This document shows positions 17,430 through 26,005 of a stretch of DNA of 46,372 nt, in pieces (within the stretch, counting starts at the first letter, position 1; every line of letters begins with the position of its first letter). Source of the DNA: Candidatus Nanopelagicales bacterium. GTDB lineage: Bacteria; Actinomycetota; Actinomycetes; S36-B12; UBA5976. The stretch is from contig JALQVI010000005.1 in the NCBI GenBank assembly GCA_023260395.1, positions 1-46,372 of the forward strand. Reading direction: 5' to 3'. Below the pieces are notes generated by a model. It ran no database searches, was not told the origin of the DNA, and saw only the letters and a list, made by a program, of their open reading frames with translations. The position numbers and the translations under genes were made by a program.

Positions 17430-18938
17430 GTGACGCTCTCAGATAATTCAGAAGTCCAACCCGAGCCAACTGATCTCGACATTACTCAGAATGTTCAGCC
17501 AATTCGGGATGACTTGATGATTGCTGATGTGCCTCGTGGTGGTTGGGCCGGTTGGGCTGGCCCGCTTTTCGCAACTTTCATCGGCACATTGTTACGACTG
17601 CCTAATCTTGGTAAACCACACGCATTGATTTTTGATGAAACGTATTACGTCAAGGATGGCTTATCGCTCATCAAATTTGGCTATGAACGCAAAGCAGTCG
17701 ACGGTGCAGACGAGAAACTTCTCTCAGGAAGCACTGACATTTTTCAAGGCGGCGCGTCGTACGTCGTTCATCCACCGCTAGGTAAATGGATTATCGGTTT
17801 TGGTGAGCACATGTTTGGTGCAACACCATTTGGGTGGCGCATCATGATGGCGGTTCTCGGTATTGCCAGCATCCTGATCACAGCGCGCGTGGCACGCCGT
17901 CTCACACATTCAAACGTCATTGGTACGACTGCAGGATTGCTTTTGGCATTCGATGGCTTGCACATCACCATGAGTCGAACAGCACTACTCGACACACCGC
18001 TTAGCTTCTTCATCATTTGTGCGTTTGCATGTCTCATTCTTGACCGCGATCACAATCGGATGCGTACTGAGTTCGCGCGCGGAGTTCGTCAGCCACGAGT
18101 TTGGATGACGTTTTTCTTGGGCTGCGCAGTTTCCACAAAATGGAGTGGCATATATTTTGCTTTGGTATTCGGACTATTGATGCTGTTCTGGGATTGGCAG
18201 GCGCGCCAGGAACGAATTGAAATCACCGCTACGAAAAATTGGGTAATCCGAGATTTCTTGCCCGCGTTACTCATGCCCCTAGCTATCGTCGCCATGTACA
18301 TTGCGTCATGGGTTGGTTGGTTTAGAACAAAGGGTGGCTGGAATCGTGACTGGTCGGGTGACTCACCTTTACCGCAGCCACTTGCAGCGCTTTTGCATTA
18401 TCACCAAGACATGTACAACTTTCATACTCACTTAACGAGTGCCCATAGCTATAAAGCCAATCCCCTAACGTGGCCATTCATGATCCGTCCAACTAGTTTC
18501 TTTTACGAAACAGCGTCAACATGTGGATCAGATAGCTGCTCACAAGAAGTTATTCCTTTAGGCAATCCTTTGATTTGGTGGGGTGGCGTGGTTGCGTTGG
18601 GCGTCATGGCCTGGCTCATTGCCCGACGTCGTCATCCAGCAGCGCTCCCGATTCTTGCCGGCTTCCTTGCAGGCTGGGCACCTTGGTTGATTTACATACA
18701 GCGAACAACATTCACGTTTTACAGTGTCGTCTTCATTCCATTTACCGCGATGGCTTGCGCGCTGGCTCTGCATTTAGTGACGCATCGCAAAAAGAACGAC
18801 GACACATGGAATTGGCCAATGGTTGCAACTATTGGCGCCGTTGCATTACTCACTGCGTTCTTTTATCCAATTCTCGTCGGCCAATCATTGACATACGACA
18901 TGTGGCAGCTGCGCATGTGGCTACCAAGTTGGATCTAA
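17430..18938 (+). CDS. pmt: Protein O-mannosyltransferase (dolichyl/polyprenyl-phosphate-mannose–protein mannosyltransferase)
   Basis: A 502-residue GT-C fold membrane enzyme that moves mannose from polyprenyl-phosphate-mannose to Ser/Thr of exported proteins. After an acidic cytoplasmic lead (about 1–40), the first loop carries the catalytic acidic pair in IFDETYYVKDG. Other family features are VVHPPLGKWIIGFGE, MSRTALLDTPLSFF, GCAVSTKWSGIYF and about ten membrane segments. PMT_2-type C-terminal loops (SCSQEVIPLGNPLIWWGGV) are present. Start GTG at 17430. In mycobacteria the orthologue sits beside rsmI as here. It shares the 4-base CTAA stop overlap with the convergent copper ATPase. Confidence 0.95.
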   Translation: MTLSDNSEVQPEPTDLDITQNVQPIRDDLMIADVPRGGWAGWAGPLFATFIGTLLRLPNLGKPHALIFDETYYVKDGLSLIKFGYERKAVDGADEKLLSGSTDIFQGGASYVVHPPLGKWIIGFGEHMFGATPFGWRIMMAVLGIASILITARVARRLTHSNVIGTTAGLLLAFDGLHITMSRTALLDTPLSFFIICAFACLILDRDHNRMRTEFARGVRQPRVWMTFFLGCAVSTKWSGIYFALVFGLLMLFWDWQARQERIEITATKNWVIRDFLPALLMPLAIVAMYIASWVGWFRTKGGWNRDWSGDSPLPQPLAALLHYHQDMYNFHTHLTSAHSYKANPLTWPFMIRPTSFFYETASTCGSDSCSQEVIPLGNPLIWWGGVVALGVMAWLIARRRHPAALPILAGFLAGWAPWLIYIQRTTFTFYSVVFIPFTAMACALALHLVTHRKKNDDTWNWPMVATIGAVALLTAFFYPILVGQSLTYDMWQLRMWLPSWI

Positions 18939-21124
18939 AGTTCGATCGACTTGAAATTGCGCAAGCGCAAACTGTTCGTCACAACAAAGACGCTCGAGAA
19001 CGCCATCGCTGCAGAGGCAACGATTGGACCAAGTCGACCCGACATCGCAAGCGGAATAGCCGCAATGTTGTAGGCGAACGCCCAGAATAAATTGAGCCTG
19101 ATTGTTTTCATAGTGGCTCGCGCCAATGACAGTGCATCCACGGCAGCAGCCATGGTCGATCGCAATAAAACGATATCGGCTGCGCTTGCTGCAACATCTG
19201 TGCCAGTGCCCATCGCCAAGCTCAAGTGAGCCTTTGCTAAAGCGGCAGCATCATTGACACCGTCACCAACCATCGCAACGACATGGTTGTTAAGTTGCGC
19301 GTCGGCAATGCGCTCGAGTTTGTCCTGAGGTGAACACGATGCATGAAATTCAGTAACGCCTAGTTGTTGACTAACATGCGCAACCGCAGCTTCGTGATCG
19401 CCCGACAGGACGACTGGATTGATTCCCATTGCCCGAAAATGTGCGATGGCATCCTTGCTAGTTTCGCCAATGGCATCGGCCACTGCAACGACTGCGACTG
19501 CATAGGCATCGCGATAAACAACTACAAGACTGTCGCCGAGTTGTGCCCACCGATCCGCGGCAACTTTAAGGTTTCCTTCGGGTAATCCAAGCCAGGCGAT
19601 GGAACCAATTGCACAAGGATGACCTTCCACTCGACCTTGTACGCCAGAGCCAGCAACGGTGATGATGTGCGAGGCATCCGCAGCGTGGAACCCTAGGGTT
19701 TCGGCGTGCGAAATCAGCGAGGTCGCAATTGGATGAGCAACACTTGATTCCAAGGCACATATGATTGGCCATAACTCGTTGTCGGGAATCGAGGATTCGA
19801 CATGTGTCACACTCATGGCACCGAGTGTGAGCGTGCCAGTTTTATCCAACATGATGGTGTCGATTGCGCTACTTGCCTCTAGCGCAACCGCGCCGCGAAT
19901 CACAATGCCAAGTTGTGCGCCTCGTCCGGTGCCCACCAAAATCGCGGTAGGTGTGGCAAGTCCCAGAGCACATGGGCAGGCAATCACGAGGACAGCGATC
20001 CCAATCGTCATTGCCAAAGCTGCATCATGAGTATGCACGAACCAAGCGGCTGCCGTTCCCACGGCCAGCACAAGTACCAATGGAACGAATATCGCAGAAA
20101 CCTGATCAACAAGTTTCGTCACTTGGGCCTTGCTGCCTTGCGCTTGATGCACCAGCCGAGACATTCCCGATAAAACACTGTCGCGCTCGATAGCGCTAGC
20201 TTCGATGGTGACGACACCGTCAATCAAAACAGTTGCGCCAATTACCGTGCTTCCCTCGTGAATTTCTTGTGGTGCCGACTCGCCTGTGATGAGGGATTTA
20301 TCGACATGACCTGCGCCGTTAAGTACTTTGCCATCAACAGGAATTTGGGCGCCTGCAATGACTCGCACGATGTCACCGACCTTGACGTGCTCAATTGGCG
20401 TATCAACTTCTTTGCCGTCTACGAGCACAAGAGCATGTTTTGGATTCAAACTTGCTAAGCGTTCGAGGGCCTCCAGTGACTGTTCACGGGCTCGTGATTC
20501 TAGATACTTTCCCAACAAAACTAGAGAAGTGACGGATGCTGCAACTTCAAAATAAAGATCGGGCATCGCAATGGACGTGTGTGGCAGCCACTGCATCGGC
20601 ATCGTCATTCCTGACTTGCCGCTTGCTGTGAAAAGCAATGCCCACATTGACCACACATACGAAACAGCCACACCGATACTGACCAACGTATCCATCGTGA
20701 CTTGTCGATGCCTGGCGTTAATGACGGCTGCTCGATGAAAAGGCCACGCCCCCCACACCGCAACAGGCGTGGCTAACACGGCTGCGACTTTTTGCCAGCC
20801 AGCAAACTGCAGACTGACTGACATCGACATTGCCATCACAGGAACTGTAAGTAGTGCAGATACAACAAGTCGGCGACGCAAAGTGGAGTGCGTTTCGAAC
20901 TTTTCACCTTGCACTCGCGGTGCGGCGGTGTAACCCGTTTTTTCTACCGCACGAATGAGATCCGCATCCGTGGCTGCAGATGAAACCTGAACATTTGCCA
21001 AGCCGGTCGCGTAATTGACCGCCGCTTCAACACCTTCGATTTTGGTTAGCGCTCGTTCAACACGCCGTGAACACGAAGCGCAGGTCATTCCTCCGACGCT
21101 GAGTTCAACTTCGCGAATTGCCAT
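18935..21124 (-). CDS. copA: Copper-translocating P1B-type ATPase
   Basis: Exports Cu+ from the cytoplasm. 729 residues with one N-terminal heavy-metal-associated domain (GGMTCASC, Cys15/Cys18), eight predicted membrane segments, actuator TGES (about 280), the ion-binding CPC (IACPCALGLATP, about 383–385), the phosphorylation site DKTGT (about 427–431) and the hinge VGDGVNDAAALA (about 620). The C-terminal membrane helices have the Asn/Tyr and Met/Ser pattern of Cu+ pumps (NLFWAFAYN). The chaperone gene lies 2 nt upstream, making an operon. No copper-sensor repressor gene is adjacent. Confidence 0.96.
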   Translation of the reverse strand: MAIREVELSVGGMTCASCSRRVERALTKIEGVEAAVNYATGLANVQVSSAATDADLIRAVEKTGYTAAPRVQGEKFETHSTLRRRLVVSALLTVPVMAMSMSVSLQFAGWQKVAAVLATPVAVWGAWPFHRAAVINARHRQVTMDTLVSIGVAVSYVWSMWALLFTASGKSGMTMPMQWLPHTSIAMPDLYFEVAASVTSLVLLGKYLESRAREQSLEALERLASLNPKHALVLVDGKEVDTPIEHVKVGDIVRVIAGAQIPVDGKVLNGAGHVDKSLITGESAPQEIHEGSTVIGATVLIDGVVTIEASAIERDSVLSGMSRLVHQAQGSKAQVTKLVDQVSAIFVPLVLVLAVGTAAAWFVHTHDAALAMTIGIAVLVIACPCALGLATPTAILVGTGRGAQLGIVIRGAVALEASSAIDTIMLDKTGTLTLGAMSVTHVESSIPDNELWPIICALESSVAHPIATSLISHAETLGFHAADASHIITVAGSGVQGRVEGHPCAIGSIAWLGLPEGNLKVAADRWAQLGDSLVVVYRDAYAVAVVAVADAIGETSKDAIAHFRAMGINPVVLSGDHEAAVAHVSQQLGVTEFHASCSPQDKLERIADAQLNNHVVAMVGDGVNDAAALAKAHLSLAMGTGTDVAASAADIVLLRSTMAAAVDALSLARATMKTIRLNLFWAFAYNIAAIPLAMSGRLGPIVASAAMAFSSVFVVTNSLRLRNFKSIEL

Positions 21125-21126
21125 TG

Positions 21127-21342
21127 CTATTCGGCTAACTCATATCCAGCTTCGTCAATTGCTGAATTCACAGTCTCACGATTGATGTCGCGAGTAGCGG
21201 TGACGACCACATCGCCGGTCTCAAGGTTGACATCAACATTCGAAACGCCAGGAACTGCCATTAACTCGCTTGTGACAGCAGCAACACAGTGACTACACGT
21301 CATCCCCAAGACTTTGTAGGTGGCAATCACGGCGAGGTTCAC
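21127..21342 (-). CDS. copZ: Copper chaperone (heavy-metal-associated domain)
   Basis: A 71-residue single HMA domain with metal-binding GMTCSHC near residues 13–19 and the usual beta-alpha-beta pattern (VPGVSNVDVNLETGDVVV). It would hand Cu+ to the pump encoded 2 nt downstream. The start GTG is at 21342; AAAGGA lies almost against it, so a GTG four codons in (at 21330) is an alternative. The gap 21343–21435 to the next gene holds no other recognisable element. Confidence 0.93.
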   Translation of the reverse strand: MNLAVIATYKVLGMTCSHCVAAVTSELMAVPGVSNVDVNLETGDVVVTATRDINRETVNSAIDEAGYELAE

Positions 21343-21435
21343 ATCCTTTGAAACGCATCCGCTTTACAGACTATTCCCTAGCGTTGCCTGATGAAAATGA
21401 CGCCAGGTAGATAAAGAACGAAAATGCTTAAGTGG

Positions 21436-22179
21436 CTATTCGCCGACGGCACGCTTGTCACGCGAGATGTCGGAAACTTGATTAGCGGCTAATGCTGCGC
21501 GACGCGCCTTTTCCATTGCCATCGCACGCGCTTCTTCGAGTCGCTGTTGTGCTTGGCGGATTCGTTCGGCACGTTCTTCGCGCAATACTGCTGCCTGTTC
21601 CAACATCTCTTGTGCCGTCCATGGCTTGTCAGCTTCGATACCACGGGTAAATGCGCTGGCACGATCGGCAGTTACATACGAAGGAAGAGGCGACTCAACT
21701 GGCTTCCACGTACGCGGCTTGGCTGCGTCTGCTTGGGTTTCTGGTCTACGTTGCGCCACTGGAGTGGCCACAGTCGGTGTAAATGGCGCCGCTACTGGGG
21801 TTGCCACCGCAGCTTGAGGAGCAAGCGGACGTGCTATCGGTTGCTTCTTGGCGGCAGCAGCTGCAAGACCTACAAAACTCAAATTCAGCGCAACCGGAAT
21901 AACGACCCACACCAAAGAAATGTGGCCGGTCAGTCCAGCAACAGTTGTTGCAATCAACATGGTCAACAAACCCATGAACACTCGACGACGTCGAATGAAC
22001 GCACGTTGGCGAGGAGTCGGAGCTTCGCGTCGTGCCCAACGCCACTTGGGCTGTTGGACTGAACCTTCATCAGCGATTAATTCGCTTTCAAGTTGTTCCC
22101 GATCGTGATTTTTCAAATAAATCGGAACGAAAACCAGACCCCACATACCCACCACAATGAGATAGAGAAGACCGGTCAT
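21436..22179 (-). CDS. glpR: GlpR/SepX-like membrane protein (gephyrin-like protein receptor)
   Basis: 247 residues. A first membrane segment (about 3–22) is followed by a charged cytoplasmic part (23–65) with an RRRR patch, two more membrane segments (about 66–83 and 88–108), an Ala/Pro-rich linker (108–160) and a predicted coiled coil (about 190–232, rich in Arg, Ala and Glu). This plan matches the actinobacterial protein known as SepX in Streptomyces and GlpR in Corynebacterium, a septum protein that binds the MoeA-like Glp. The neighbourhood galU–glp–rimJ–glpR is the same as Rv0993–Rv0996 in M. tuberculosis, which strengthens the call. Function in this organism is inferred. Confidence 0.8.
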   Translation of the reverse strand: MTGLLYLIVVGMWGLVFVPIYLKNHDREQLESELIADEGSVQQPKWRWARREAPTPRQRAFIRRRRVFMGLLTMLIATTVAGLTGHISLVWVVIPVALNLSFVGLAAAAAKKQPIARPLAPQAAVATPVAAPFTPTVATPVAQRRPETQADAAKPRTWKPVESPLPSYVTADRASAFTRGIEADKPWTAQEMLEQAAVLREERAERIRQAQQRLEEARAMAMEKARRAALAANQVSDISRDKRAVGE

Positions 22180-22248
22180 GTCTCATTACGGTACGGGCAT
22201 ATATGGCAAAAACCTCGTATCCACACCGTTATACCCGAACGTGTCGCA

Positions 22249-22848
22249 CTACTTTAAGTAGGTCGGAAGCTTCGCAGTCAGTGGTCCATTCATCTGCTCT
22301 TGGAACATCGAATAAATGTTGTGATCGCGCCATGCGTGATTAATGTGCAAGAACTTAGGACGAATTCCTTCGAAATTAAATCCCAAACGCTGAATCAAAC
22401 GATTACTCGGGACGTTCTCTGGACGAACTGCAATTTCAACGCGATGCAAGTTCATCGTAAGCAAGAGATAGTCAGTCACCAGCGCAGCAGCTGTCGTCAT
22501 GATGCCTTTGTCAGATGCTTTCTCATCAATCCAATAGCCAAAGCTTGCCTCGCGTAATGCGCCATACACAATGTTGTTGACATTGAGTTGGCCAACAAAA
22601 TTGCCTTTGTACTCGACGACAAATGGCATGCATTGGCCACGACGCGCTTCCTTGCGCATATTTCGAGCAACTTGTCGAAAAGTAGGTGCCTGCTCAATCG
22701 CTGGGAGAGGCGATGTGGCCTCCCACTCAACGAGCCACGATTCGTTTTCAAGTCGCAGTTCTTGCCACCGACGAGCGTCACGCGCACGCAACGGTCGAAG
22801 TCTCACATCACCATGTGTGAGAGTGACTGGCCAATGCGGTTGACTCAT
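22249..22848 (-). CDS. rimJ: GNAT acetyltransferase, RimJ/RimL family
   Basis: A 199-residue N-acetyltransferase. DVRLRPLRARDARRWQELR is the typical family opening. GYWIDEKASDKGIMTTA is the acetyl-CoA loop region, and RVEIAVRPENVPSNRLIQRLGF (given here only as its landmark AVRPENVPSNR) is the conserved acceptor-side motif. RimJ acetylates the N-terminus of a small-subunit ribosomal protein, but paralogues act on other proteins. Its ATG overlaps the glp stop by 4 nt (ATGA), so it is in the galU operon. The 69-bp gap to glpR may hold the glpR promoter (TACCGT 8 nt before its ATG). Confidence 0.9.
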   Translation of the reverse strand: MSQPHWPVTLTHGDVRLRPLRARDARRWQELRLENESWLVEWEATSPLPAIEQAPTFRQVARNMRKEARRGQCMPFVVEYKGNFVGQLNVNNIVYGALREASFGYWIDEKASDKGIMTTAAALVTDYLLLTMNLHRVEIAVRPENVPSNRLIQRLGFNFEGIRPKFLHINHAWRDHNIYSMFQEQMNGPLTAKLPTYLK

Positions 22849-23765
22849 TCGTCAGTGTCGTCCAAACACATGACGGTGACGGTCTTGCCTTGCGAGATTT
22901 TTTCAGTGCCAGGCGGGATAACAATTAACGCATTTGCAATGCCAAGACCAGACAAGGGGTGAGCTTCACTGCCTTCGAGTGACTTCACAGAGAAGATGCC
23001 ACCTTTCGAAGACAACTGCCCACGAACGTAACGAGTCTCTGCCTTGTTTGACGTTACATCTGATTCCAAAGTTGCCTCAAGCATTTTGTGATTCAGTGTG
23101 GTGTGGCCCATTAAACGACGAATCAGCGGTCGAACAAAGACATCAAATGACAACAATGCCCCGACCGGGCTTCCAGGCAATACAAAGATAGGCGTCGAAT
23201 CTGGTCCGATTACGCCATAGCCTTGAGCACCACCTGGCTGCATTGCGACGTGAGTGAATTCGACTTTGCCAAGTTCTCGCAATACCGAGGTCAGCAAGTC
23301 ATAGTCACCCGCAGACATTCCGCACGCAGCCACGATGATGTCGGCACGAACCAACTGATCTTCGATTGAGGCGCGAACTTTGTCCGAGTCACTCGCAAGC
23401 GGGCCAACGCGAAACGTCATAGCCCCAGCCGCAGTTGCAGCGGCCGTGAGTGCTATTCCATTGATGTCTGGGTGTGCATCTTCGTGCGAGCCTGGATCAA
23501 CAAGCTCTGAACCAACAGTCAGTACAACCACACGTGGCTTGGGGTGAACCATGACACGTCCCAAGTTGGCAGCTGCAATCAATGCAATATGTCGCGCTGC
23601 AATTGTTGTGCCGCGAGCCAGCAACGTATGAGTGCCATTGTCATCTTCGATAGTCACATCTTCGGCAAGCACGCATCCAACGGCGCCGAGTAGTCCAACT
23701 TCGAGTGGCTCACTTGCCGCTGCGTTTGCTAAAACAATCTCAAGATGTTCTGAGGCTGACCGCAT
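22845..23765 (-). CDS. glp: Gephyrin/MoeA-like protein Glp lacking MoeA domain II
   Basis: 306 residues from the ATG at 23765, which overlaps the galU stop by 1 nt (TAATG). MoeA proteins are usually about 400. The start (LEVGLLGAVGCVLAEDV) matches domain I. It then runs directly into LLARGTTIAARHIALIAAAN, which in MoeA follows domain II, so about 80 residues with the PPFDNSAMDGY motif are gone. Domain III (VVVLTVGSEL, CGMSAGDYD, LPGSPVGALLSF) and domain IV (about 225–306) remain, with TGGVSxG changed to ACGMSAG. Lying with glpR in galU–glp–rimJ–glpR, it fits Glp, which binds FtsZ and GlpR at the septum in corynebacteria. Molybdenum insertion is unlikely for this protein. Confidence 0.85.
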   Translation of the reverse strand: MRSASEHLEIVLANAAASEPLEVGLLGAVGCVLAEDVTIEDDNGTHTLLARGTTIAARHIALIAAANLGRVMVHPKPRVVVLTVGSELVDPGSHEDAHPDINGIALTAAATAAGAMTFRVGPLASDSDKVRASIEDQLVRADIIVAACGMSAGDYDLLTSVLRELGKVEFTHVAMQPGGAQGYGVIGPDSTPIFVLPGSPVGALLSFDVFVRPLIRRLMGHTTLNHKMLEATLESDVTSNKAETRYVRGQLSSKGGIFSVKSLEGSEAHPLSGLGIANALIVIPPGTEKISQGKTVTVMCLDDTDE

Positions 23766-24664
23766 TAGACATTGCCTGCTAGGTACGAAGTAATCCAAGC
23801 GCGTAAATCGGGTCCAACATCTTCGCGATCTAATGCAACTTGGAAAACACTCTTGAGATACGAAAGTTTGTCACCGGTGTCATAGCGACGTCCGCGGAAA
23901 ATGACAGCATGAACTCCGCCTGCAAGTTCTGGTGCTTCGGCCAATTTCGCCAATGCGTCCGTTAGTTGGATTTCGCCGCCGCGGCCTGGCTCTTGCTCGG
24001 CAAGCACGTCAAAAATCTCTGGCTGCAATAGGTAGCGGCCGATAACAGCTAGGTTGCTTGGCGCTTCGCTGATGTGCGGCTTTTCGATGAGTCCGGTAAC
24101 TCGAACAACATCAGGATTATCTGTTGGCTCTACAGCAGCACAGCCATACAAATGAATTTCAGATTCCGGAACTTCCATGAGCGCCAAGATCGAGCCGCCG
24201 TGCTTTTCATACGCCTCGATCATCGCTGGCAAGATCGGAGTTCGGGAATCAATCAAGTCATCGCCAAGCATCACAACGAATGGCGAATCACCAACGTGAG
24301 ACTTTGCCATGCTGACCGCATGTCCCAGTCCAAGTGGGTTGCCTTGACGAACGTAATGAATGTGAGCGAGTTCGGCGATTCGCATGAGCTCGTCATGAAG
24401 AGCAGTTGCTCCCTTATCGAGCAAAGCATGTTCAAGGTTTGGCGCGCGATCGAAGTGATTTTCTAATGCATCTTTATTACGACCGGTAACAAAAAGTAGA
24501 TCAATGATTCCTGCGGCTTGAGCTTCTTCGACAACATATTGAATCGCGGGCTTGTCAACGACAGGCAACATTTCCTTGGGAGTGGCCTTCGTCGCTGGCA
24601 AGAATCGAGTGCCCAGCCCAGCAACTGGAACCACGGCCTTGACGATTGGTCGCTGTGATGTCAT
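23765..24664 (-). CDS. galU: UTP–glucose-1-phosphate uridylyltransferase
   Basis: Makes UDP-glucose for glycans and glycolipids. A 299-residue nucleotidyltransferase with AGLGTRFLPATKATPKEMLP (the nucleotide loop with catalytic Arg/Lys), DKPAIQYVVEEA, VMLGDDLI, LIEKP and RYDTGDKLSYLKS. First gene of galU–glp–rimJ. ATG at 24664 has no SD; TAAAGT is exactly 6 nt upstream in the 70-bp gap shared with the divergent folate gene. Confidence 0.97.
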   Translation of the reverse strand: MTSQRPIVKAVVPVAGLGTRFLPATKATPKEMLPVVDKPAIQYVVEEAQAAGIIDLLFVTGRNKDALENHFDRAPNLEHALLDKGATALHDELMRIAELAHIHYVRQGNPLGLGHAVSMAKSHVGDSPFVVMLGDDLIDSRTPILPAMIEAYEKHGGSILALMEVPESEIHLYGCAAVEPTDNPDVVRVTGLIEKPHISEAPSNLAVIGRYLLQPEIFDVLAEQEPGRGGEIQLTDALAKLAEAPELAGGVHAVIFRGRRYDTGDKLSYLKSVFQVALDREDVGPDLRAWITSYLAGNV

Positions 24665-24670
24665 ACAACG

Positions 24671-24676
24671 ACTTTA
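24671..24676 (-). promoter_or_regulatory. Candidate leaderless -10 box for galU
   Basis: TAAAGT, a 6-nt spacer (CGTTGT), then ATG at 24664. Confidence 0.5.
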
Positions 24677-24721
24677 GAGCAAGACGCAGGAACTCTTTGG
24701 AATCCAATGCTCAAACCTGCT

Positions 24722-24727
24722 TAGAGT
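24722..24727 (+). promoter_or_regulatory. Candidate leaderless -10 box for the cyclo-ligase gene
   Basis: TAGAGT, a 7-nt spacer, then ATG at 24735. A TTGGAA at 24697–24702 could be a -35, with a long 19-nt spacer. Confidence 0.45.
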
Positions 24728-24734
24728 TGTACAT

Positions 24735-25319
24735 ATGACCTTTGATACGAAACTGGATGCGCGAAATGCCTCCGTTGCATCACGTAATGCACGGACTGCG
24801 ATCGAACGCGAAGTGGCCGAGGCCGGATTGGCGTCACACGACTGGGCATCCATCACGCGCAAGGGAAATGTGACGTGTTACGTATCAATGGATAATGAGC
24901 CGCCAACGGATGCATTGCGCGCAGAGTTGAAGAAGATTGATCGAGTCCCCTATTTGCCGATCATGCTTCCAGCGCGCCAATTGGCGTGGGGTCAAGATGG
25001 CAACGACCTAGCGAAGAACAACTATGGCGTGCTCGAACCAGAGGAAGACTCACACTTTGCACTCAGCAGTGCAACAGCATTGATCATTCCAGCATTACGT
25101 GCCGGACTGGACGGTAGCCGACTTGGTCGGGGTGCCGGGTACTACGACCGAGCACTTGCGACGATTCCACCGCATTCCGTTGGTGGGCCGCTACGCATCG
25201 TGATTGTTTTTGATGACGAAGTCGATGACACCGTGCCACACGACGAACTTGATCAATACGTGGACGTCATCGTGACGCCGTCACGCGTCATACGTTTGTC
25301 AGAAAACGTGCGAGCTTAA
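24735..25319 (+). CDS. 5-formyltetrahydrofolate cyclo-ligase
   Basis: Converts 5-formyl-THF to 5,10-methenyl-THF with ATP, returning a storage or inhibitory folate to the active pool. 194 residues. The family signature LGRGAGYYDRALA is clear, with IIPALRAGLDGSRLGRG before it, and VDVIVTPSRVI near the end matches the usual VDxIVTP. The N-terminal substrate/ATP part is less typical (no strong basic RK motif), which is common in actinobacterial members. It is divergent from galU, as in M. tuberculosis. The last 21 nt overlap the convergent fluoride-channel gene. Confidence 0.92.
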   Translation: MTFDTKLDARNASVASRNARTAIEREVAEAGLASHDWASITRKGNVTCYVSMDNEPPTDALRAELKKIDRVPYLPIMLPARQLAWGQDGNDLAKNNYGVLEPEEDSHFALSSATALIIPALRAGLDGSRLGRGAGYYDRALATIPPHSVGGPLRIVIVFDDEVDDTVPHDELDQYVDVIVTPSRVIRLSENVRA

Positions 25320-25652
25320 ATCAATTCCAATCATGGCTGCGAGGAGTCCCGCAGTGAGCATGACTACTACGTAGAACGCGGCAGAACTCCAGGCTCCGGC
25401 TTTCAGGCGGCGATGGATCTGCAGACTCACGCCACTAAATGTTGTTAGCGCCCCACATAGCCCTACTCCGAACATCACTCGAATATCGCTCGGTGCATGC
25501 ACGAGTAAACCGAGTATGAACGAACCAATGACATTGACTGAAAGGGTTGCCCGTGGAAATGCGCTGGATCCAATGGGAGGCCAGCGGTACTCAATGAAAA
25601 ATCGCAAAACTCCGCCGATTGCAGCAGCAAAAATTAAGTCTGCGATGCTCAT
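25299..25652 (-). CDS. crcB: Fluoride channel subunit Fluc/CrcB (second of pair)
   Basis: A 117-residue, four-helix fluoride exporter subunit. Family marks are GGVLRFFIE, the conserved Asn in TLSVNVIGSFILG, and the TTFS loop that places the Na+ site (CGALTTFSGVSLQ). Fluc channels are antiparallel dimers; two adjacent unequal genes predict a heterodimer. In this subunit the second Phe of the TTFSxF box is replaced by Val, unlike its partner. It overlaps the upstream crcB by 4 nt (ATGA) and the convergent cyclo-ligase gene by 21 nt. Confidence 0.92.
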   Translation of the reverse strand: MSIADLIFAAAIGGVLRFFIEYRWPPIGSSAFPRATLSVNVIGSFILGLLVHAPSDIRVMFGVGLCGALTTFSGVSLQIHRRLKAGAWSSAAFYVVVMLTAGLLAAMIGIDLSSHVF

Positions 25653-26005
25653 GACTTAACGACCTTGCTACCTAAATGCGTTGCACATACTCCAACAAAA
25701 AAAGTTGCAGCGACATAGGCGAAAGCCAACGCACCTTGTAACTGAATTGTTTCGACGGCGAACGCAGAAAAAGTAGTAAATCCACCGAGCATTCCCGTAA
25801 TAACAAAATGTCGACGTTGCTCGTTATTCATCACGGACGGAACATTTGCAATCGCGCCAATAATGAAAGCTCCAACTACATTGACTATGAATGTGGACCA
25901 TGGCCACGCAAGGACATCACTATGAGGCACAACTAAACCGACGCAGTAACGCAAAAGTGAGCCGATGATTGCTCCTACTGCAGCAACGAGCGCCAGTCGT
26001 TTCAT
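25649..26005 (-). CDS. crcB: Fluoride channel subunit Fluc/CrcB (first of pair)
   Basis: A 118-residue partner of the other Fluc subunit. GSLLRYCVG, the Asn in TFIVNVVGAFIIGA and the complete TTFSAF box (GGFTTFSAFAVE) are present, so this subunit keeps both polar-track phenylalanines. Four predicted membrane helices. Its ATG overlaps the fmdB stop by 1 nt (TAATG), so fmdB–crcB–crcB form one unit. No fluoride riboswitch core was seen in the fmdB leader or between the genes. Confidence 0.93.
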   Translation of the reverse strand: MKRLALVAAVGAIIGSLLRYCVGLVVPHSDVLAWPWSTFIVNVVGAFIIGAIANVPSVMNNEQRRHFVITGMLGGFTTFSAFAVETIQLQGALAFAYVAATFFVGVCATHLGSKVVKS

